A stretch of DNA of 64,000 nucleotides from Bradyrhizobium sp. CCGUVB1N3. Its GTDB lineage: Bacteria > Pseudomonadota > Alphaproteobacteria > Rhizobiales > Xanthobacteraceae. This document shows, in pieces, positions 1 to 8,740 of this stretch. The stretch is from NCBI RefSeq assembly GCF_024199925.1, contig NZ_JANADR010000001.1, positions 5,459,501 through 5,523,500 of the forward strand. The letters are read 5' to 3'. A program made the translations under genes and the position numbers. Below the pieces are notes generated by a model that did not search any database, was not told where the DNA came from, and worked only from the letters and a program-made list of their open reading frames with translations. Numbering within the stretch: position 1 is the stretch's first letter; each line of letters opens with the position of its first letter.

Positions 1-369
1 GTAGTAGCGCCAGCGCGGCGGCGGGCGGCGGGCTGGCCGCGACATCAACAGCGCGAGCGCAAAGCCGATGCTGCCGGCGACCAGCAGCGCACTGAGCGGG
101 TTGTCCCGCACTCTCTTTGCAAGAGCCTGCGTCCCGTCGCGGAATGTATCCTGCCCAGCTTCATAGGCGTCCTTCGCATAACCGGCAGCGCTATCCGAAG
201 CATCGCGCGCGGCATCCTTTGCCTGGCCGTACAGGTTCTGCACGGCGCCGGCCGCTTCGCGCGCCTTGGCCGAAGCTTGCGTCTTCGCGTCTCCCGTCAT
301 CTCGCCGACCGCACCTTCGACGCGTCCGGCAAACTCCTTGGCTGATCCGGCAATCCGATCGTTGTCCAT
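1..369 (-). CDS. CsbD/DUF883-like stress protein (3' end off window)
   Basis: The gene runs leftward from an ATG at 369 preceded by GGAGGACC, and its C-terminus lies beyond base 1, so 123 codons are visible. The protein starts MDNDRIAGSAKEFAGR and continues as an Ala/Lys/Asp-rich helical stretch with repeated AKDA/AKAREA segments. A hydrophobic helix (LSALLVAGSIGFALALL, about residues 96-112) is followed by an Arg/Pro-rich tail. This matches the general plan of CsbD and YqjD/ElaB (DUF883) proteins, which are stress-induced and often associate with the inner membrane or ribosomes. The exact family is not certain. A second DUF883-like gene lies at 31439. Confidence 0.7.
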   Translation of the reverse strand, partial: MDNDRIAGSAKEFAGRVEGAVGEMTGDAKTQASAKAREAAGAVQNLYGQAKDAARDASDSAAGYAKDAYEAGQDTFRDGTQALAKRVRDNPLSALLVAGSIGFALALLMSRPARRPPPRWRYY

Positions 370-432
370 GTTGGTCCTCCTCGGGGGTCAGCCCAAGTAA
401 CCGATCAGCCGCAGTGCGGTTCCGCATCCGCT

Positions 433-1167
433 TTAGAGAATGAGCCCGCCGTCGACGACGATGGTCTGGCCGATGATGTAGGACGACAACGGCGAGGCCA
501 GGAACAAGGCTGCACCGGCCATATCAGCCGGCGTGCCCAATCGCCGCAGCGGAATGCGTGACAGCGCGCCCTCGAGCCGCTGGGGATTGGAGGTCGTGAC
601 TTTTGTCATCTTGGTATCGACGAGCCCCGGCGCGATGCCGTTGACGCGGATGCCGTCCTCGGCCCAGGCCTCGCCCAGCGTCCGCGTCAATCCGACCGCG
701 CCGGTCTTCGAGGCATTGTAGGCCGGATTGCCCATGGTGGAGTGGTAGGCCGCGGTCGACGAGACGATGATCAGCGATCCCCGCGAATCCCGCAGCATGG
801 GATGAAAGCGCGTGGCGCAGGCCATCAAGCTCATGAGATTGACTTCGAGTACCCTACGGAAGCCGGTCATCTCGAATTCGCCGCGGCGATAGATCACCGC
901 GCCCTGTGCCAGCACCAGCACGTCGAGACGTTCGAACGACGGCTTGAACGCTTCGATCGCCCTGGCATCGCTGACATCGAGCTGCGCGTACGCAAGACCG
1001 GTAAGATCCGAGCCTTCTTCCGGCGCGTAATCCTTCGCATGTGCGCGGGTGCCGCAGACTGCGACCTGTGCGCCCTTGGCACGAAAAGCTTGTGCGATGC
1101 CGTTGCCGATGCCGCTGGAACCGCCGACGACCAGCACCTGCCTGCTTGAGAAATCGAGCTCGTTCAT
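433..1167 (-). CDS. Short-chain dehydrogenase/reductase (SDR)
   Basis: A 244-residue classical SDR, an NAD(P)-dependent oxidoreductase of unknown substrate. The Rossmann nucleotide motif is GGSSGIG (residues 15-21), the active-site YxxxK is YNASK, and the C-terminus carries the usual GQTIVVDGG. The NNAG motif after strand 4 is replaced by AQG, a tolerated variant. I start it at the ATG at 1167 (MNELDFSSRQ) because the open frame further upstream would run into the divergent SDR gene and has no SDR-like residues. It is divergent from a second SDR at 1267 with about 100 bp between them, so the two may share a regulatory region and a catabolic pathway. Confidence 0.88.
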   Translation of the reverse strand: MNELDFSSRQVLVVGGSSGIGNGIAQAFRAKGAQVAVCGTRAHAKDYAPEEGSDLTGLAYAQLDVSDARAIEAFKPSFERLDVLVLAQGAVIYRRGEFEMTGFRRVLEVNLMSLMACATRFHPMLRDSRGSLIIVSSTAAYHSTMGNPAYNASKTGAVGLTRTLGEAWAEDGIRVNGIAPGLVDTKMTKVTTSNPQRLEGALSRIPLRRLGTPADMAGAALFLASPLSSYIIGQTIVVDGGLIL

Positions 1168-1266
1168 CGCGGCCTCCCTTTGCTTTTGCTTTGTTTGACG
1201 TCTGTGTGGATCGATGCCAGCCTTGTCAATCGCACAACAATAAACGAGCAGGCCCGAGGAAGCAGC

Positions 1267-2046
1267 ATGCCAGACTTCAAGCAGCTCAGCCGATCCGTCA
1301 AGGGAATGACCGTTCTCGTCACAGGCGCGGCAAGCGGCATGGGTCGCGCGACCGCACGCGTGTTCGGTGCGGAAGGCGCCAATGTCGCTGTAACCGACTA
1401 CGACCCGGATGGAGCGCAAGCCGTCGCCAGGGAGGTCACCGCGAGCGGCGGCTCTGCCAAGGCGTGGAAGCTCGATGTTGCCAACGCCGGGGAGATCAGC
1501 CGCGTGGTGGGCGACGTCGCTGCGCATTTCGGCGGGCTCGACATCGTCGTCAACAATGCCGGCATTTCCGTACGCGTTGCGATCGACGACGAAAGTTACG
1601 AAGACGCCTGGGCCAAGGGCATCGCGGTGATGCTGACGGCGCATCCGCGCATCATCCGCGCCGCTCTCCCGCACCTGCGCAAATCGAACAGCCCGCGCAT
1701 CGTCAACATCGCCTCCACCGAGGCGCTCGGCGCCACCGCGCTGCACAGCCCCTATTCCGCTGCCAAAGGCGGCGTTGCTAGCCTGACGCGCTCACTTGCC
1801 GTCGAGCTTGGTCGCGAGGGCATCACCGTGAACTGCATCTGTCCGGGGCCGATCCGCACCGCGATCACCGACCGGATTCCAGAAGATCACAAGACGATCT
1901 ACGCCAAGCGCCGCACCGCGCTTGGCCGCTATGGCGACCCGGAGGAGGTCGCGCACATGACCTTGAGCCTGTGCCTGCCGGCGGCCTCGTTCCTGACCGG
2001 CGCGGTGATCCCGGTCGATGGCGGCTTGATGGCGCGGAACGCGTGA
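1267..2046 (+). CDS. Short-chain dehydrogenase/reductase (SDR)
   Basis: A 259-residue classical SDR. TGAASGMG binds the nucleotide, NNAG follows strand 4, and Ser/Tyr/Lys are supplied by IASTEA and YSAAK. The end has the GAVIPVDGG pattern. The start is the ATG at 1267, preceded by GAGGAAGC; the longer open frame upstream overlaps the promoter region shared with the divergent SDR at 433. The substrate cannot be read from sequence. A TfdA/TauD dioxygenase follows 107 bp downstream on the same strand, so an aromatic or alkoxy-acid catabolic context is possible but is an inference. Confidence 0.88.
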   Translation: MPDFKQLSRSVKGMTVLVTGAASGMGRATARVFGAEGANVAVTDYDPDGAQAVAREVTASGGSAKAWKLDVANAGEISRVVGDVAAHFGGLDIVVNNAGISVRVAIDDESYEDAWAKGIAVMLTAHPRIIRAALPHLRKSNSPRIVNIASTEALGATALHSPYSAAKGGVASLTRSLAVELGREGITVNCICPGPIRTAITDRIPEDHKTIYAKRRTALGRYGDPEEVAHMTLSLCLPAASFLTGAVIPVDGGLMARNA

Positions 2047-2153
2047 GAGCCATGCGCGCATAGCGTTGACATCGGCAGGCGCGGGGTTAGCCTTTTCACC
2101 AACAGAGCGGGCAAACCGCTCGCAGGCCCCGGGAGAACGCCAGGAGAATCGCC

Positions 2154-3041
2154 ATGACGATCGCCATCCGGCAGCTTCAGAAGCATTTTGTCGGCGAGGT
2201 TTCGGGCCTCGATCTGCGCCAGCCGCTCACAAAGGACGAAGCGCGCCAGATCGAGGCTGCGATGGACAAATACGCGGTGCTGGTTTTTCGCGACCAGGAC
2301 ATCACCGACGAGCAGCAGATGGCCTTCGCGCTGAATTTCGGCCAGCGCGAGGATGCGCGCGGCGGCACCGTCACCAAGGAGAAGGACTACCGCCTCTCCT
2401 CGGGCCTGAACGATGTCAGCAATCTCGGCAAGGACGGCACGCCGCTGGCGAAGGACAGCCGCACGCATCTGTTCAATCTCGGCAATTGCCTCTGGCATTC
2501 CGACAGCTCGTTTCGTCCCATCCCCGCAAAGTTCTCGCTGCTGTCGGCGCGCGTGGTGAACCCCAAGGGCGGCAACACCGAATTCGCCGACATGCGCGCG
2601 GCTTATGACGCGCTCGACGACGAGACCAAGGCGGAGATCGAGGATATGATCTGCGAGCATTCGCTGATGTATTCGCGCGGCTCGCTCGGCTTCACCGAAT
2701 ATAGCGATGAGGAAAAGGCGATGTTCAAGCCGGTGTTGCAACGCTTGGTGCGCACGCACCCGGTGCATCGCCGCAAATCGCTGTACCTGTCCTCACATGC
2801 CGGCCAGATCGTCGGCATGAGCGTGCCCGAGGGCCGGCTGCTGCTGCGCGATCTCAACGAGCACGCGACGCAAGGAGAATTCGTCTACGTGCACAGATGG
2901 AGGCTGCATGATCTCGTGATGTGGGACAACCGCCAGACCATACACCGCGTCCGCCGCTACGATCAGTCGCAGCCCCGCGACATGCGCCGCGCGACCGTCG
3001 CCGGCACCGAACCGACGGTGCAGCAACAGGCGGCGGAGTAG
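2154..3041 (+). CDS. TauD/TfdA-family alpha-ketoglutarate dioxygenase (TfdA-alpha-like)
   Basis: A 295-residue Fe(II)/2-oxoglutarate dioxygenase. The facial triad can be read as H and D in LWHSDSSF plus the distal H in QTIHRVRRYD, and the 2-oxoglutarate-binding Arg is in MRRATV near the end. Length and the N-terminus (FVGEVSGLDLRQPL) fit the TfdA/TauD family. Bradyrhizobium carries chromosomal TfdA-alpha proteins able to cleave 2,4-D-type ethers, and this gene resembles them, but taurine or another sulfonate or ether remains possible. The ATG at 2154 has AGGAGA 7 bases upstream. It is not in the sulfur locus, and the downstream binding protein is an unrelated family. Confidence 0.85.
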   Translation: MTIAIRQLQKHFVGEVSGLDLRQPLTKDEARQIEAAMDKYAVLVFRDQDITDEQQMAFALNFGQREDARGGTVTKEKDYRLSSGLNDVSNLGKDGTPLAKDSRTHLFNLGNCLWHSDSSFRPIPAKFSLLSARVVNPKGGNTEFADMRAAYDALDDETKAEIEDMICEHSLMYSRGSLGFTEYSDEEKAMFKPVLQRLVRTHPVHRRKSLYLSSHAGQIVGMSVPEGRLLLRDLNEHATQGEFVYVHRWRLHDLVMWDNRQTIHRVRRYDQSQPRDMRRATVAGTEPTVQQQAAE

Positions 3042-3140
3042 GCAAGCTGCGACATCAGCGCAAGTATTTATTGTGATGCGCATTACACTTGGAACTTGAA
3101 GCATATGCTAGGCCATGTCGCTCGGCCTGAAGGGCGACGA

Positions 3141-4133
3141 ATGCGACGACGCGAGTTCATTGTACTTTCAGTGGGCGCGGCCGTTGGCTGGCCGTTGGCC
3201 TCGTGCACGCAGCAGGCGACGGGCATGCGTCGTGTTGCGTTCCTCCATCCATACCTCGAGAACGATAGCGAAGTGCTGACCCGCGTCATTGCGTTTCGGG
3301 AGGGGCTCGAGGCGCTCGGGTGGATCGAGAACCGCAATATTCGAATTGAGCATCGATATACCGGCGGAGATCTGGGCCGAATCCGAGCCTACGCGACGGA
3401 GCTGGTGCGTTCGGCGCCGGACCTCATCGTCGGAAGCGGGACGCCAATCACCGCAGCACTGAAAGAAGCGACCAGCACCATTCCGATCGTATTCAACCTC
3501 GTCAACGATCCGGTCGGACAGGGTTTCGTGGCAAGCCTGTCGCGGCCGGGCGGCAACATCACCGGCTTCACCTTCATCGATTTCCTATTGATCGGGAAAT
3601 GGATGGAGATGATTAAGGAGATTGCTCCCGGGGTCAGACATGTAGCGCTCATCTTCAATCCCGACACGACGCCTTTTTACCCGGCATTCCTGCGCGAACT
3701 CGAAGCGGCCCGCACATCGCTCGCCCTCGAGCTCTCCGCATCTCCTGTGCACGACGAGGCGGAGGTGGAGGCAGCCATCACGGCGCTCGCACGCGAGCCT
3801 GGCGGCGCTCTGATCGTTGCACCGGACGCATTCATCAACAATCACCGACGGGTGGTCATTACATTGACGGAACGACGAAGACTTCCTGCGATATACGGCT
3901 TCCGGCAGTTCACTGCGGAAGGGGCACTGATTTCCTATGGACCGAATACTGCCGACATAGTCCGACGCTCGGCTGGGTACGTCGATCGTATCCTCAAAGG
4001 TGAAAGACCGGCCGACCTTCCGGTGCAGGCGCCGACGAAATACGAGTTAGTCATCAATCTCAAAACTGCGAAAGCGCTTGGCATTGCACCAGCTCCTGAG
4101 CTGCTCGCTCGCGCCGCCGGGGTAATCCAATAG
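3141..4133 (+). CDS. ABC-type substrate-binding protein (PF04392/TrpX-like), orphan
   Basis: A 330-residue periplasmic binding protein of the ABC_sub_bind (PF04392) family, common in multiple copies in Bradyrhizobium. The N-terminus MRRREFIVLSVGAAVGWPLA looks like a Tat-type or lipoprotein export signal, with a Cys in LASC. Typical family segments follow: MRRVAFLHPY, then PDLIVGSGTPITAALKEAT, then SLSRPGGNITGF. No permease or ATPase gene is adjacent, so the ligand and partner are unknown. I chose the ATG at 3141 over an upstream in-frame ATG at 3096 because the signal peptide begins there. Confidence 0.85.
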   Translation: MRRREFIVLSVGAAVGWPLASCTQQATGMRRVAFLHPYLENDSEVLTRVIAFREGLEALGWIENRNIRIEHRYTGGDLGRIRAYATELVRSAPDLIVGSGTPITAALKEATSTIPIVFNLVNDPVGQGFVASLSRPGGNITGFTFIDFLLIGKWMEMIKEIAPGVRHVALIFNPDTTPFYPAFLRELEAARTSLALELSASPVHDEAEVEAAITALAREPGGALIVAPDAFINNHRRVVITLTERRRLPAIYGFRQFTAEGALISYGPNTADIVRRSAGYVDRILKGERPADLPVQAPTKYELVINLKTAKALGIAPAPELLARAAGVIQ

Positions 4134-4217
4134 AACTTCTTTGTTGCGGTGCATGAGTCCGCGCCTGGCCCATCAATTGCGCACTCGGCCGGGACGACAC
4201 CGGAGAGTGTGCAACGC

Positions 4218-4889
4218 CTACGCGTGCCCGGCCTCGTTCGAGAGCATGCCGGGATCGATGCCGATCTTGCGCAAGGCGCGGGCGTACTTGTCATCGACGT
4301 CGTCGCCGAAGATCAGGTCCGCATCCGCATCGCAATGCAGCCAGCCGTTGCTCTGGATCTCGGTCTCGAGCTGACCCGGCGCCCAGCCGGCATAGCCGAG
4401 CGCGAGGATGGCATGCTTCGGGCCGGAGCCGTTGGCGATCGCGCGCAGGATGTCGACGGTCGCTGTGAGGCAGACGCCGTCATCGATCCGCAGCGTCGCG
4501 TTCTCGATGTAGAAGTCGCTGGAATGCAGCACGAAGCCGCGCCCCGTATCGACCGGGCCGCCGCGGAGTACCTTCATACTCTCGGCGTTCTCCGGCAGCT
4601 TGATCTGGGCGCCCTTCTTGATGATACCGAGTTGCTCCAGCAACTCCGGAAAATCGATGCTGCCGGCGGGATGATTGACGATGATGCCCATCGCGCCCTC
4701 GGCCGAATGGGCGCAGAGATAGATCACCGAGCGCTCGAAGCGGGGGTCGCCCATGACCGGCATGGCGATCAAGAGCCGCCCGTCGAGATAGCCCGCCGAA
4801 TTGGGGACGGCGGGGCCGGTCGCCGGGGTGCTGTCGCCAGTTCTCTTGCTCGCAGAACCCATCGGTGAAGCACTCCCCTCTCGGTTCAT
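4218..4889 (-). CDS. YqgE/AlgH family protein
   Basis: A 223-residue UPF0301 (YqgE/AlgH) protein. Family blocks are clear: [20 protein letters not shown], then [12 protein letters not shown], then [16 protein letters not shown], then [14 protein letters not shown]. AlgH/YqgE proteins are soluble and of uncertain biochemical role; AlgH was named as an alginate regulator in Pseudomonas. About 30 extra residues (Ser/Thr/Pro-rich) precede the conserved domain, and a second ATG at 4862 could be the true start. It stands alone, convergent with the binding-protein gene. Confidence 0.9.
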   Translation of the reverse strand: MNREGSASPMGSASKRTGDSTPATGPAVPNSAGYLDGRLLIAMPVMGDPRFERSVIYLCAHSAEGAMGIIVNHPAGSIDFPELLEQLGIIKKGAQIKLPENAESMKVLRGGPVDTGRGFVLHSSDFYIENATLRIDDGVCLTATVDILRAIANGSGPKHAILALGYAGWAPGQLETEIQSNGWLHCDADADLIFGDDVDDKYARALRKIGIDPGMLSNEAGHA

Positions 4890-4949
4890 ATCCTGATGTC
4901 GGGCTTGCCCGCTGTCAAATCAAGGCTTGCGTGGACCGAATTCCCCAAA

Positions 4950-5006
4950 CCTTAATTCCCAAGAAGCCTTAATTCCCAAGCCTTAATCCCAAGCCTTAAT
5001 CCCAAG
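4950..5006. repeat. Short tandem repeat, about 13-17 bp unit, four copies
   Basis: Four head-to-tail copies of a CCTTAAT(T)CCCAAG unit occur between yqgE and the next gene: one of 17 bp at 4950, one of 14 bp at 4967, and two identical 13-bp copies at 4981 and 4994. The units carry small indels, typical of slippage. The array sits between two divergent genes and could affect their promoters, but no regulatory function is visible. Confidence 0.85.
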
Positions 5007-5075
5007 CCAAATTCCAATGCATCCATCACAAGCAATTCAATGGTTTGCGCCGGATCGACCTTGTAAAGACGTGCC

Positions 5076-5915
5076 ATGCTCACCATAGTTCCCAAACACG
5101 CCGCGACCATCGTCGCCGCTACCTTGCTCGTGTCGGCGCAGCCCTCGAGCGTCCGCGCCGACGACGCCTCGCCTTGGCAGCGCGACGGCCATTCCGCGGT
5201 ACGCCTTTTGGCGGGATCGCGCAGCGGCCCGGTGCTGCTAGGCGGCATCGCATTTCAGCTTCAGCACGGCTGGAAGACCTATTGGCGCACGCCCGGCGAT
5301 TCCGGCGTTCCGCCGCGCTTCGACTTCTCCAAGTCCGAAAATGTCGAAGCTGTGACCGTGATGTGGCCGGCGCCGCTGAAGTTCGACGACGGTGCCGGCG
5401 GCCATTCGATCGGCTATCACGACCAGATCGTGCTACCGTTGCGCATCGTCGCCAAGGCGCCGGACAAGCCGGTGACCCTGCGCGCCGAGATCAACTACGC
5501 GGTGTGCGAAAAGCTCTGCATCCCCGTCGAGGCGAGCGCCGAGCTGGGCTTCAACAGCGTCGCCTCGACCGAGGACGGCGCGCTGTTCGCGGCGCTCGAC
5601 ACCGTGCCGAAGCCCGCCAATATCGGCGATCCCACTCCGCTGACCATCCGCGACGTCAAACGCGAGGGCGCGACGAAGGTGGTGGTCGACGTGGCCACGC
5701 CCGATGGGCGCGACGTCAACCTGTTCGTGGAGGGGCCGACGCCCGAATGGGCGCTGCCGATCCCCTCGCCGCTCGAGCACAGCCCGGCGGGCATCAAGCG
5801 CTTCGCCTTCGAGCTCGACAGCCTGCCGCCCGGCGCCAAGCCCGACGGCGCCGCGTTGAAGTTCACGCTGGTGGGGCCGGAGAAGTCGTACGAGTTCAAT
5901 GTGAATCTGGATTGA
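5076..5915 (+). CDS. Periplasmic DsbD N-terminal-domain-like protein
   Basis: A 279-residue exported protein with an N-terminal signal peptide ending about VRADDAS. The body resembles the N-terminal (alpha) immunoglobulin-like domain of DsbD/ScsB: WKTYWRTPGDSGVPPRFDF, then NVEAVTVMWPAP, then LRAEINYAVCEKLCIPVEA. The CxxxC pair in CEKLC matches the redox cysteines of that domain. The membrane and thioredoxin parts of full DsbD are absent, so it is either a stand-alone electron acceptor or works with another CcdA/DsbD-type protein elsewhere. No neighbour suggests the partner. Confidence 0.78.
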   Translation: MLTIVPKHAATIVAATLLVSAQPSSVRADDASPWQRDGHSAVRLLAGSRSGPVLLGGIAFQLQHGWKTYWRTPGDSGVPPRFDFSKSENVEAVTVMWPAPLKFDDGAGGHSIGYHDQIVLPLRIVAKAPDKPVTLRAEINYAVCEKLCIPVEASAELGFNSVASTEDGALFAALDTVPKPANIGDPTPLTIRDVKREGATKVVVDVATPDGRDVNLFVEGPTPEWALPIPSPLEHSPAGIKRFAFELDSLPPGAKPDGAALKFTLVGPEKSYEFNVNLD

Positions 5916-5922
5916 GTCCGAC

Positions 5923-6067
5923 TGTCGTCCTGGACAAGCGCAGCGAAGCGGAGCGCAGATCCAGGACCCATAACCCCAGGGAGTAGTTTGGCGAAGACTC
6001 GTGGTAGCCAGCTCGCACCACAACTCCTCCCTTTGGGTTATGGGTCCCGGCCTTCGCCGGGACGACA
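5923..6067. repeat. Intergenic palindromic repeat (family A)
   Basis: Outer arms TGTCGTCC and GGACGACA close a long imperfect palindrome, with inner arms reading CCAGGACCCATAACC on one side and GGTTATGGGTCCCGG on the other. Two further copies of the same family occur in this window at 23062-23190 and 28169-28288. It follows a gene end, so in RNA it would fold as a large hairpin and may act as a terminator or stabiliser. Such mosaic repeats are common in Bradyrhizobium genomes. Confidence 0.8.
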
Positions 6068-6173
6068 CGATGGGATGGAGGCCCTCCACCCAACCGTTTC
6101 TTAACGAATGGTTGCTACGCCCAACCTGCCGCATCATGCATGCGGGGGCGCAGGGATCTTCGACGTGGCCGTG

Positions 6174-7541
6174 ATGGACGCACAACCCGCAACGAGTGAG
6201 CCTGTCGGGCTCTTCGCACGGTTGCGCACCAAATTGACCGGCGCGGGCGGCGGCACGAGCGAGGCGTCGCTGACACGGCGGCTCGCGGGCACCATCTTCC
6301 TCATCCGCGTGATCAGCGCAGGTCTTGCCTATCTCTCGCAGATCCTGCTGGCGCGCTGGATGGGCACGTCCGACTACGGCGTCTATGTCTATGTCTGGAC
6401 CTGGGTGCTGCTGCTCGGCAGCATGATGGATTTCGGCATCTCGGCGTCCGCACAGAAAATCATTCCGGAATACCGCACCAGCGGCGAGCAGGCACTGCTG
6501 CGCGGCTTTCTCTCCGGCAGCCGCTGGCTGACCTTCGTCGTCTCGAGCGTCATTTCGCTTGCGCTGGCCGGCGTCGTCCTCATGCTTTCGCCATGGATCG
6601 ATCCGGCGGCACGGCTGCCGCTCTATATCGGCTGCATGACGCTGCCGGCCTTCGTCGTGGCCAATACCCAGGACGGCATCGCCCGTGCACACGACTGGAT
6701 GCAGCTCGGTCTGATGCCGCAATTCATCATCCGCCAGGCGCTGATCATCGGTATCACCGCGTCCGCCTTCCTGCTCGGCTTTCATCTCGGCGCGATCGCC
6801 GCGATGGTGGCAAGCGCAGGCGCGGTGTGGATCGCAATGACCGGCCAGATGGTGGTGCTGAACCGCAAGCTCGCGGGCCATGTCGCGGACGGCCCCAAGG
6901 CCTACGACATCAGCGGCTGGCTTGCCATCTCGCTGCCGATCATGCTGGTCGAGAGTTTTTACCTGCTGTTGTCCTACACCGACGTGCTGGTGCTCCAGCA
7001 ATTCCGCCCCTCCGACGAGGTCGGCGTCTATTTTGCCGTGGTGAAGACGCTGGCGCTGGTGTCCTTCATCCACTACGCGATGTCGGCAACGACGGCGCAT
7101 CGCTTTGCCGAATACAACGCGCTCGGCGACAAGACTCGCCTGTCGGCCTATGTGGCGCATGCCATCAACTGGACGTTCTGGCCCTCGCTCGCCGCGACCG
7201 CCGTGCTGCTGGCACTCGGCAAGCCGCTGCTCTGGCTGTTCGGACCGCAATTCCTGATCGGTTACGACATCATGTTCATCGCCGCGATCGGGCTCGTGGT
7301 GCGCGCCGCGATCGGGCCGGTCGAGCGTCTCCTCAACATGCTCGGCCACCAGAAGATCTGCGCGCTCGCCTACGCGCTCGCCTTCGTGATGAACGTCATC
7401 CTCTGCATCGCGCTGGTGCCGCGCTTCGGCGGCCACGGCGCGGCCGCCGCGACCTCGATCTCGCTCACCTTCGAGACCGTGCTGTTGTTCTGGATCGTGC
7501 GGCAGCGGCTCGGCCTGCACGTGCTGGCGTTCGGCCAATAG
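6174..7541 (+). CDS. Polysaccharide flippase (Wzx/MATE-like, oligosaccharide exporter)
   Basis: A 455-residue integral membrane protein with about 12-14 hydrophobic segments. It starts, after a cytoplasmic N-terminus, at TIFLIRVISAGLAYLSQILL, and the family feature LARWMGTSDYGVYVYVW follows. It resembles PST/Wzx-type lipopolysaccharide or exopolysaccharide exporters, which flip lipid-linked oligosaccharides across the inner membrane. I start it at the ATG at 6174 (MDAQPATSEP), since the upstream in-frame codons at 6108 lie next to the palindromic repeat. No glycosyltransferase gene is adjacent, so the glycan cannot be inferred. Confidence 0.85.
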   Translation: MDAQPATSEPVGLFARLRTKLTGAGGGTSEASLTRRLAGTIFLIRVISAGLAYLSQILLARWMGTSDYGVYVYVWTWVLLLGSMMDFGISASAQKIIPEYRTSGEQALLRGFLSGSRWLTFVVSSVISLALAGVVLMLSPWIDPAARLPLYIGCMTLPAFVVANTQDGIARAHDWMQLGLMPQFIIRQALIIGITASAFLLGFHLGAIAAMVASAGAVWIAMTGQMVVLNRKLAGHVADGPKAYDISGWLAISLPIMLVESFYLLLSYTDVLVLQQFRPSDEVGVYFAVVKTLALVSFIHYAMSATTAHRFAEYNALGDKTRLSAYVAHAINWTFWPSLAATAVLLALGKPLLWLFGPQFLIGYDIMFIAAIGLVVRAAIGPVERLLNMLGHQKICALAYALAFVMNVILCIALVPRFGGHGAAAATSISLTFETVLLFWIVRQRLGLHVLAFGQ

Positions 7542-7775
7542 ACAGCAAAAAAACGCCTCTCCCGAGCGGAACCTTTTCAGCCTCTTCCTCGTTTGACTTC
7601 GCCTTGCGCCGCAAAACGGTCATTTCGTGGGGAGGGGGCATTTGGGCAAAAATCACCACCAATCTTCAATCAACGCATGGTTTCTTCTTATTTTTCCGCG
7701 GTCCATTGCCGCCAGCAGCAACTTTATTCTACGCATATTGCGTGACCAACGAGATAAACCTAGACTCGCCAAGAC

Positions 7776-8600
7776 ATGATTGACCCGCTTTACGTCGCTT
7801 CAGGATTCGGCGTCGGCCTGCTTGTCGGGATGACCGGCGTTGGCGGCGGCTCGCTGATGACCCCGCTGCTGATCCTGTTGTTCGGCGTCCATCCCTCGAC
7901 CGCGGTCGGGACCGACCTGCTCTACGCCGCCGGCACCAAGACGGGCGGCAGCGTAGTGCATGGCTGGTCGCGCAGCGTGCACTGGCCCGCGGTGCTGCGG
8001 CTGGCCTGCGGCAGCATTCCGGCGAGCGCCGTGACGCTGTTCGTGCTGTGGAAGCTCGATCTCAAGAGCGACGCCGAGCGCAGCCTGGTCAATCTGGTGC
8101 TGTGCTTCGCGTTGCTGCTCACCGCAACGTCGCTGATCTTCCGCAAGGCGATCATGGATCGCTGGCGGCGTTCGCTCGAGCGCGTCGAGGACCGCACCAC
8201 CGCAATCGCGACCGTGGTCACCGGTGCCGTGCTCGGCGTACTGGTCTCGATCTCATCGGTGGGCGCCGGCGCGGTCGGCGTGACCGTGCTGCTCCTGCTC
8301 TACCCGCGCCTGCCGATGGCGACCATCGTCGGCTCCGACATCGCACACGCCGTCCCGCTGACGCTGGTGGCCGGCACCGGACACTGGGCACTCGGCGACG
8401 TGGATTGGGCGCTGATGGGCGTGCTGCTGATGGGCTCGCTGCCCGGCATCGTGCTCGGCAGCTTCAGCGCGACGCGCGTGCCGGAGACGGTGCTGCGCAT
8501 GACGCTTGCCTGCGTCCTCTTCGTGGTCGCCGGCAAGATCATGTTCGTTGAGCTGAACCTGTCGTCGGCGATCGTGACCGCGCTGGCCTGGACTCATTGA
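7776..8600 (+). CDS. TSUP family (TauE/SafE) membrane permease
   Basis: A 274-residue membrane protein of the TauE/SafE/YfcA family, which export or import sulfite, sulfonates or sulfur-containing organic anions. Both halves have the repeated glycine-rich motif: GMTGVGGGSLMTPLL with TAVGTDLLYA in the first, and SSVGAGAVGVTVL with TIVGSDIAHAVPL in the second. About 7-8 membrane segments are expected. The 234 bp upstream hold no gene I can support. It lies 3 kb from the sulfate assimilation cluster but is not part of it, so a role in sulfur export is plausible but unproven. Confidence 0.88.
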   Translation: MIDPLYVASGFGVGLLVGMTGVGGGSLMTPLLILLFGVHPSTAVGTDLLYAAGTKTGGSVVHGWSRSVHWPAVLRLACGSIPASAVTLFVLWKLDLKSDAERSLVNLVLCFALLLTATSLIFRKAIMDRWRRSLERVEDRTTAIATVVTGAVLGVLVSISSVGAGAVGVTVLLLLYPRLPMATIVGSDIAHAVPLTLVAGTGHWALGDVDWALMGVLLMGSLPGIVLGSFSATRVPETVLRMTLACVLFVVAGKIMFVELNLSSAIVTALAWTH

Positions 8601-8626
8601 ACGCAGAACGGCCGCACAACTCACAC

Positions 8627-8730
8627 TGTCATCGCCCGGCTTGACCGGGCGATCCAGTACTCCGAGGCGGCTGCGATTGAATCGATAGGCCGCGGCGTAC
8701 TGGATGCCCCGCCTTCGCGAGGGCATAACA
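8627..8730. repeat. Intergenic palindromic repeat (family B)
   Basis: This element between two convergent genes contains GCCCGGCTTGACCGGGCG as an inner hairpin. Long-range arms GATCCAGTAC and GTACTGGATG are separated by about 40 bp. It fits the common rhizobial intergenic repeat type and probably acts as a bidirectional transcript end. Confidence 0.7.
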
Positions 8731-8740
8731 GAGAGTGGAT

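Noticed and set aside
433..1746. 437-codon open frame extending the SDR at 433 to 1746
   Set aside because: Only the part from 1167 downward has SDR features; the upstream part overlaps the divergent SDR gene and reads as antisense.
5433..7538. 701-codon minus-strand frame across the DsbD-like and flippase genes
   Set aside because: Composition is typical of antisense high-GC frames (His/Arg/Asp/Gly-rich) and both plus-strand genes have recognised families.
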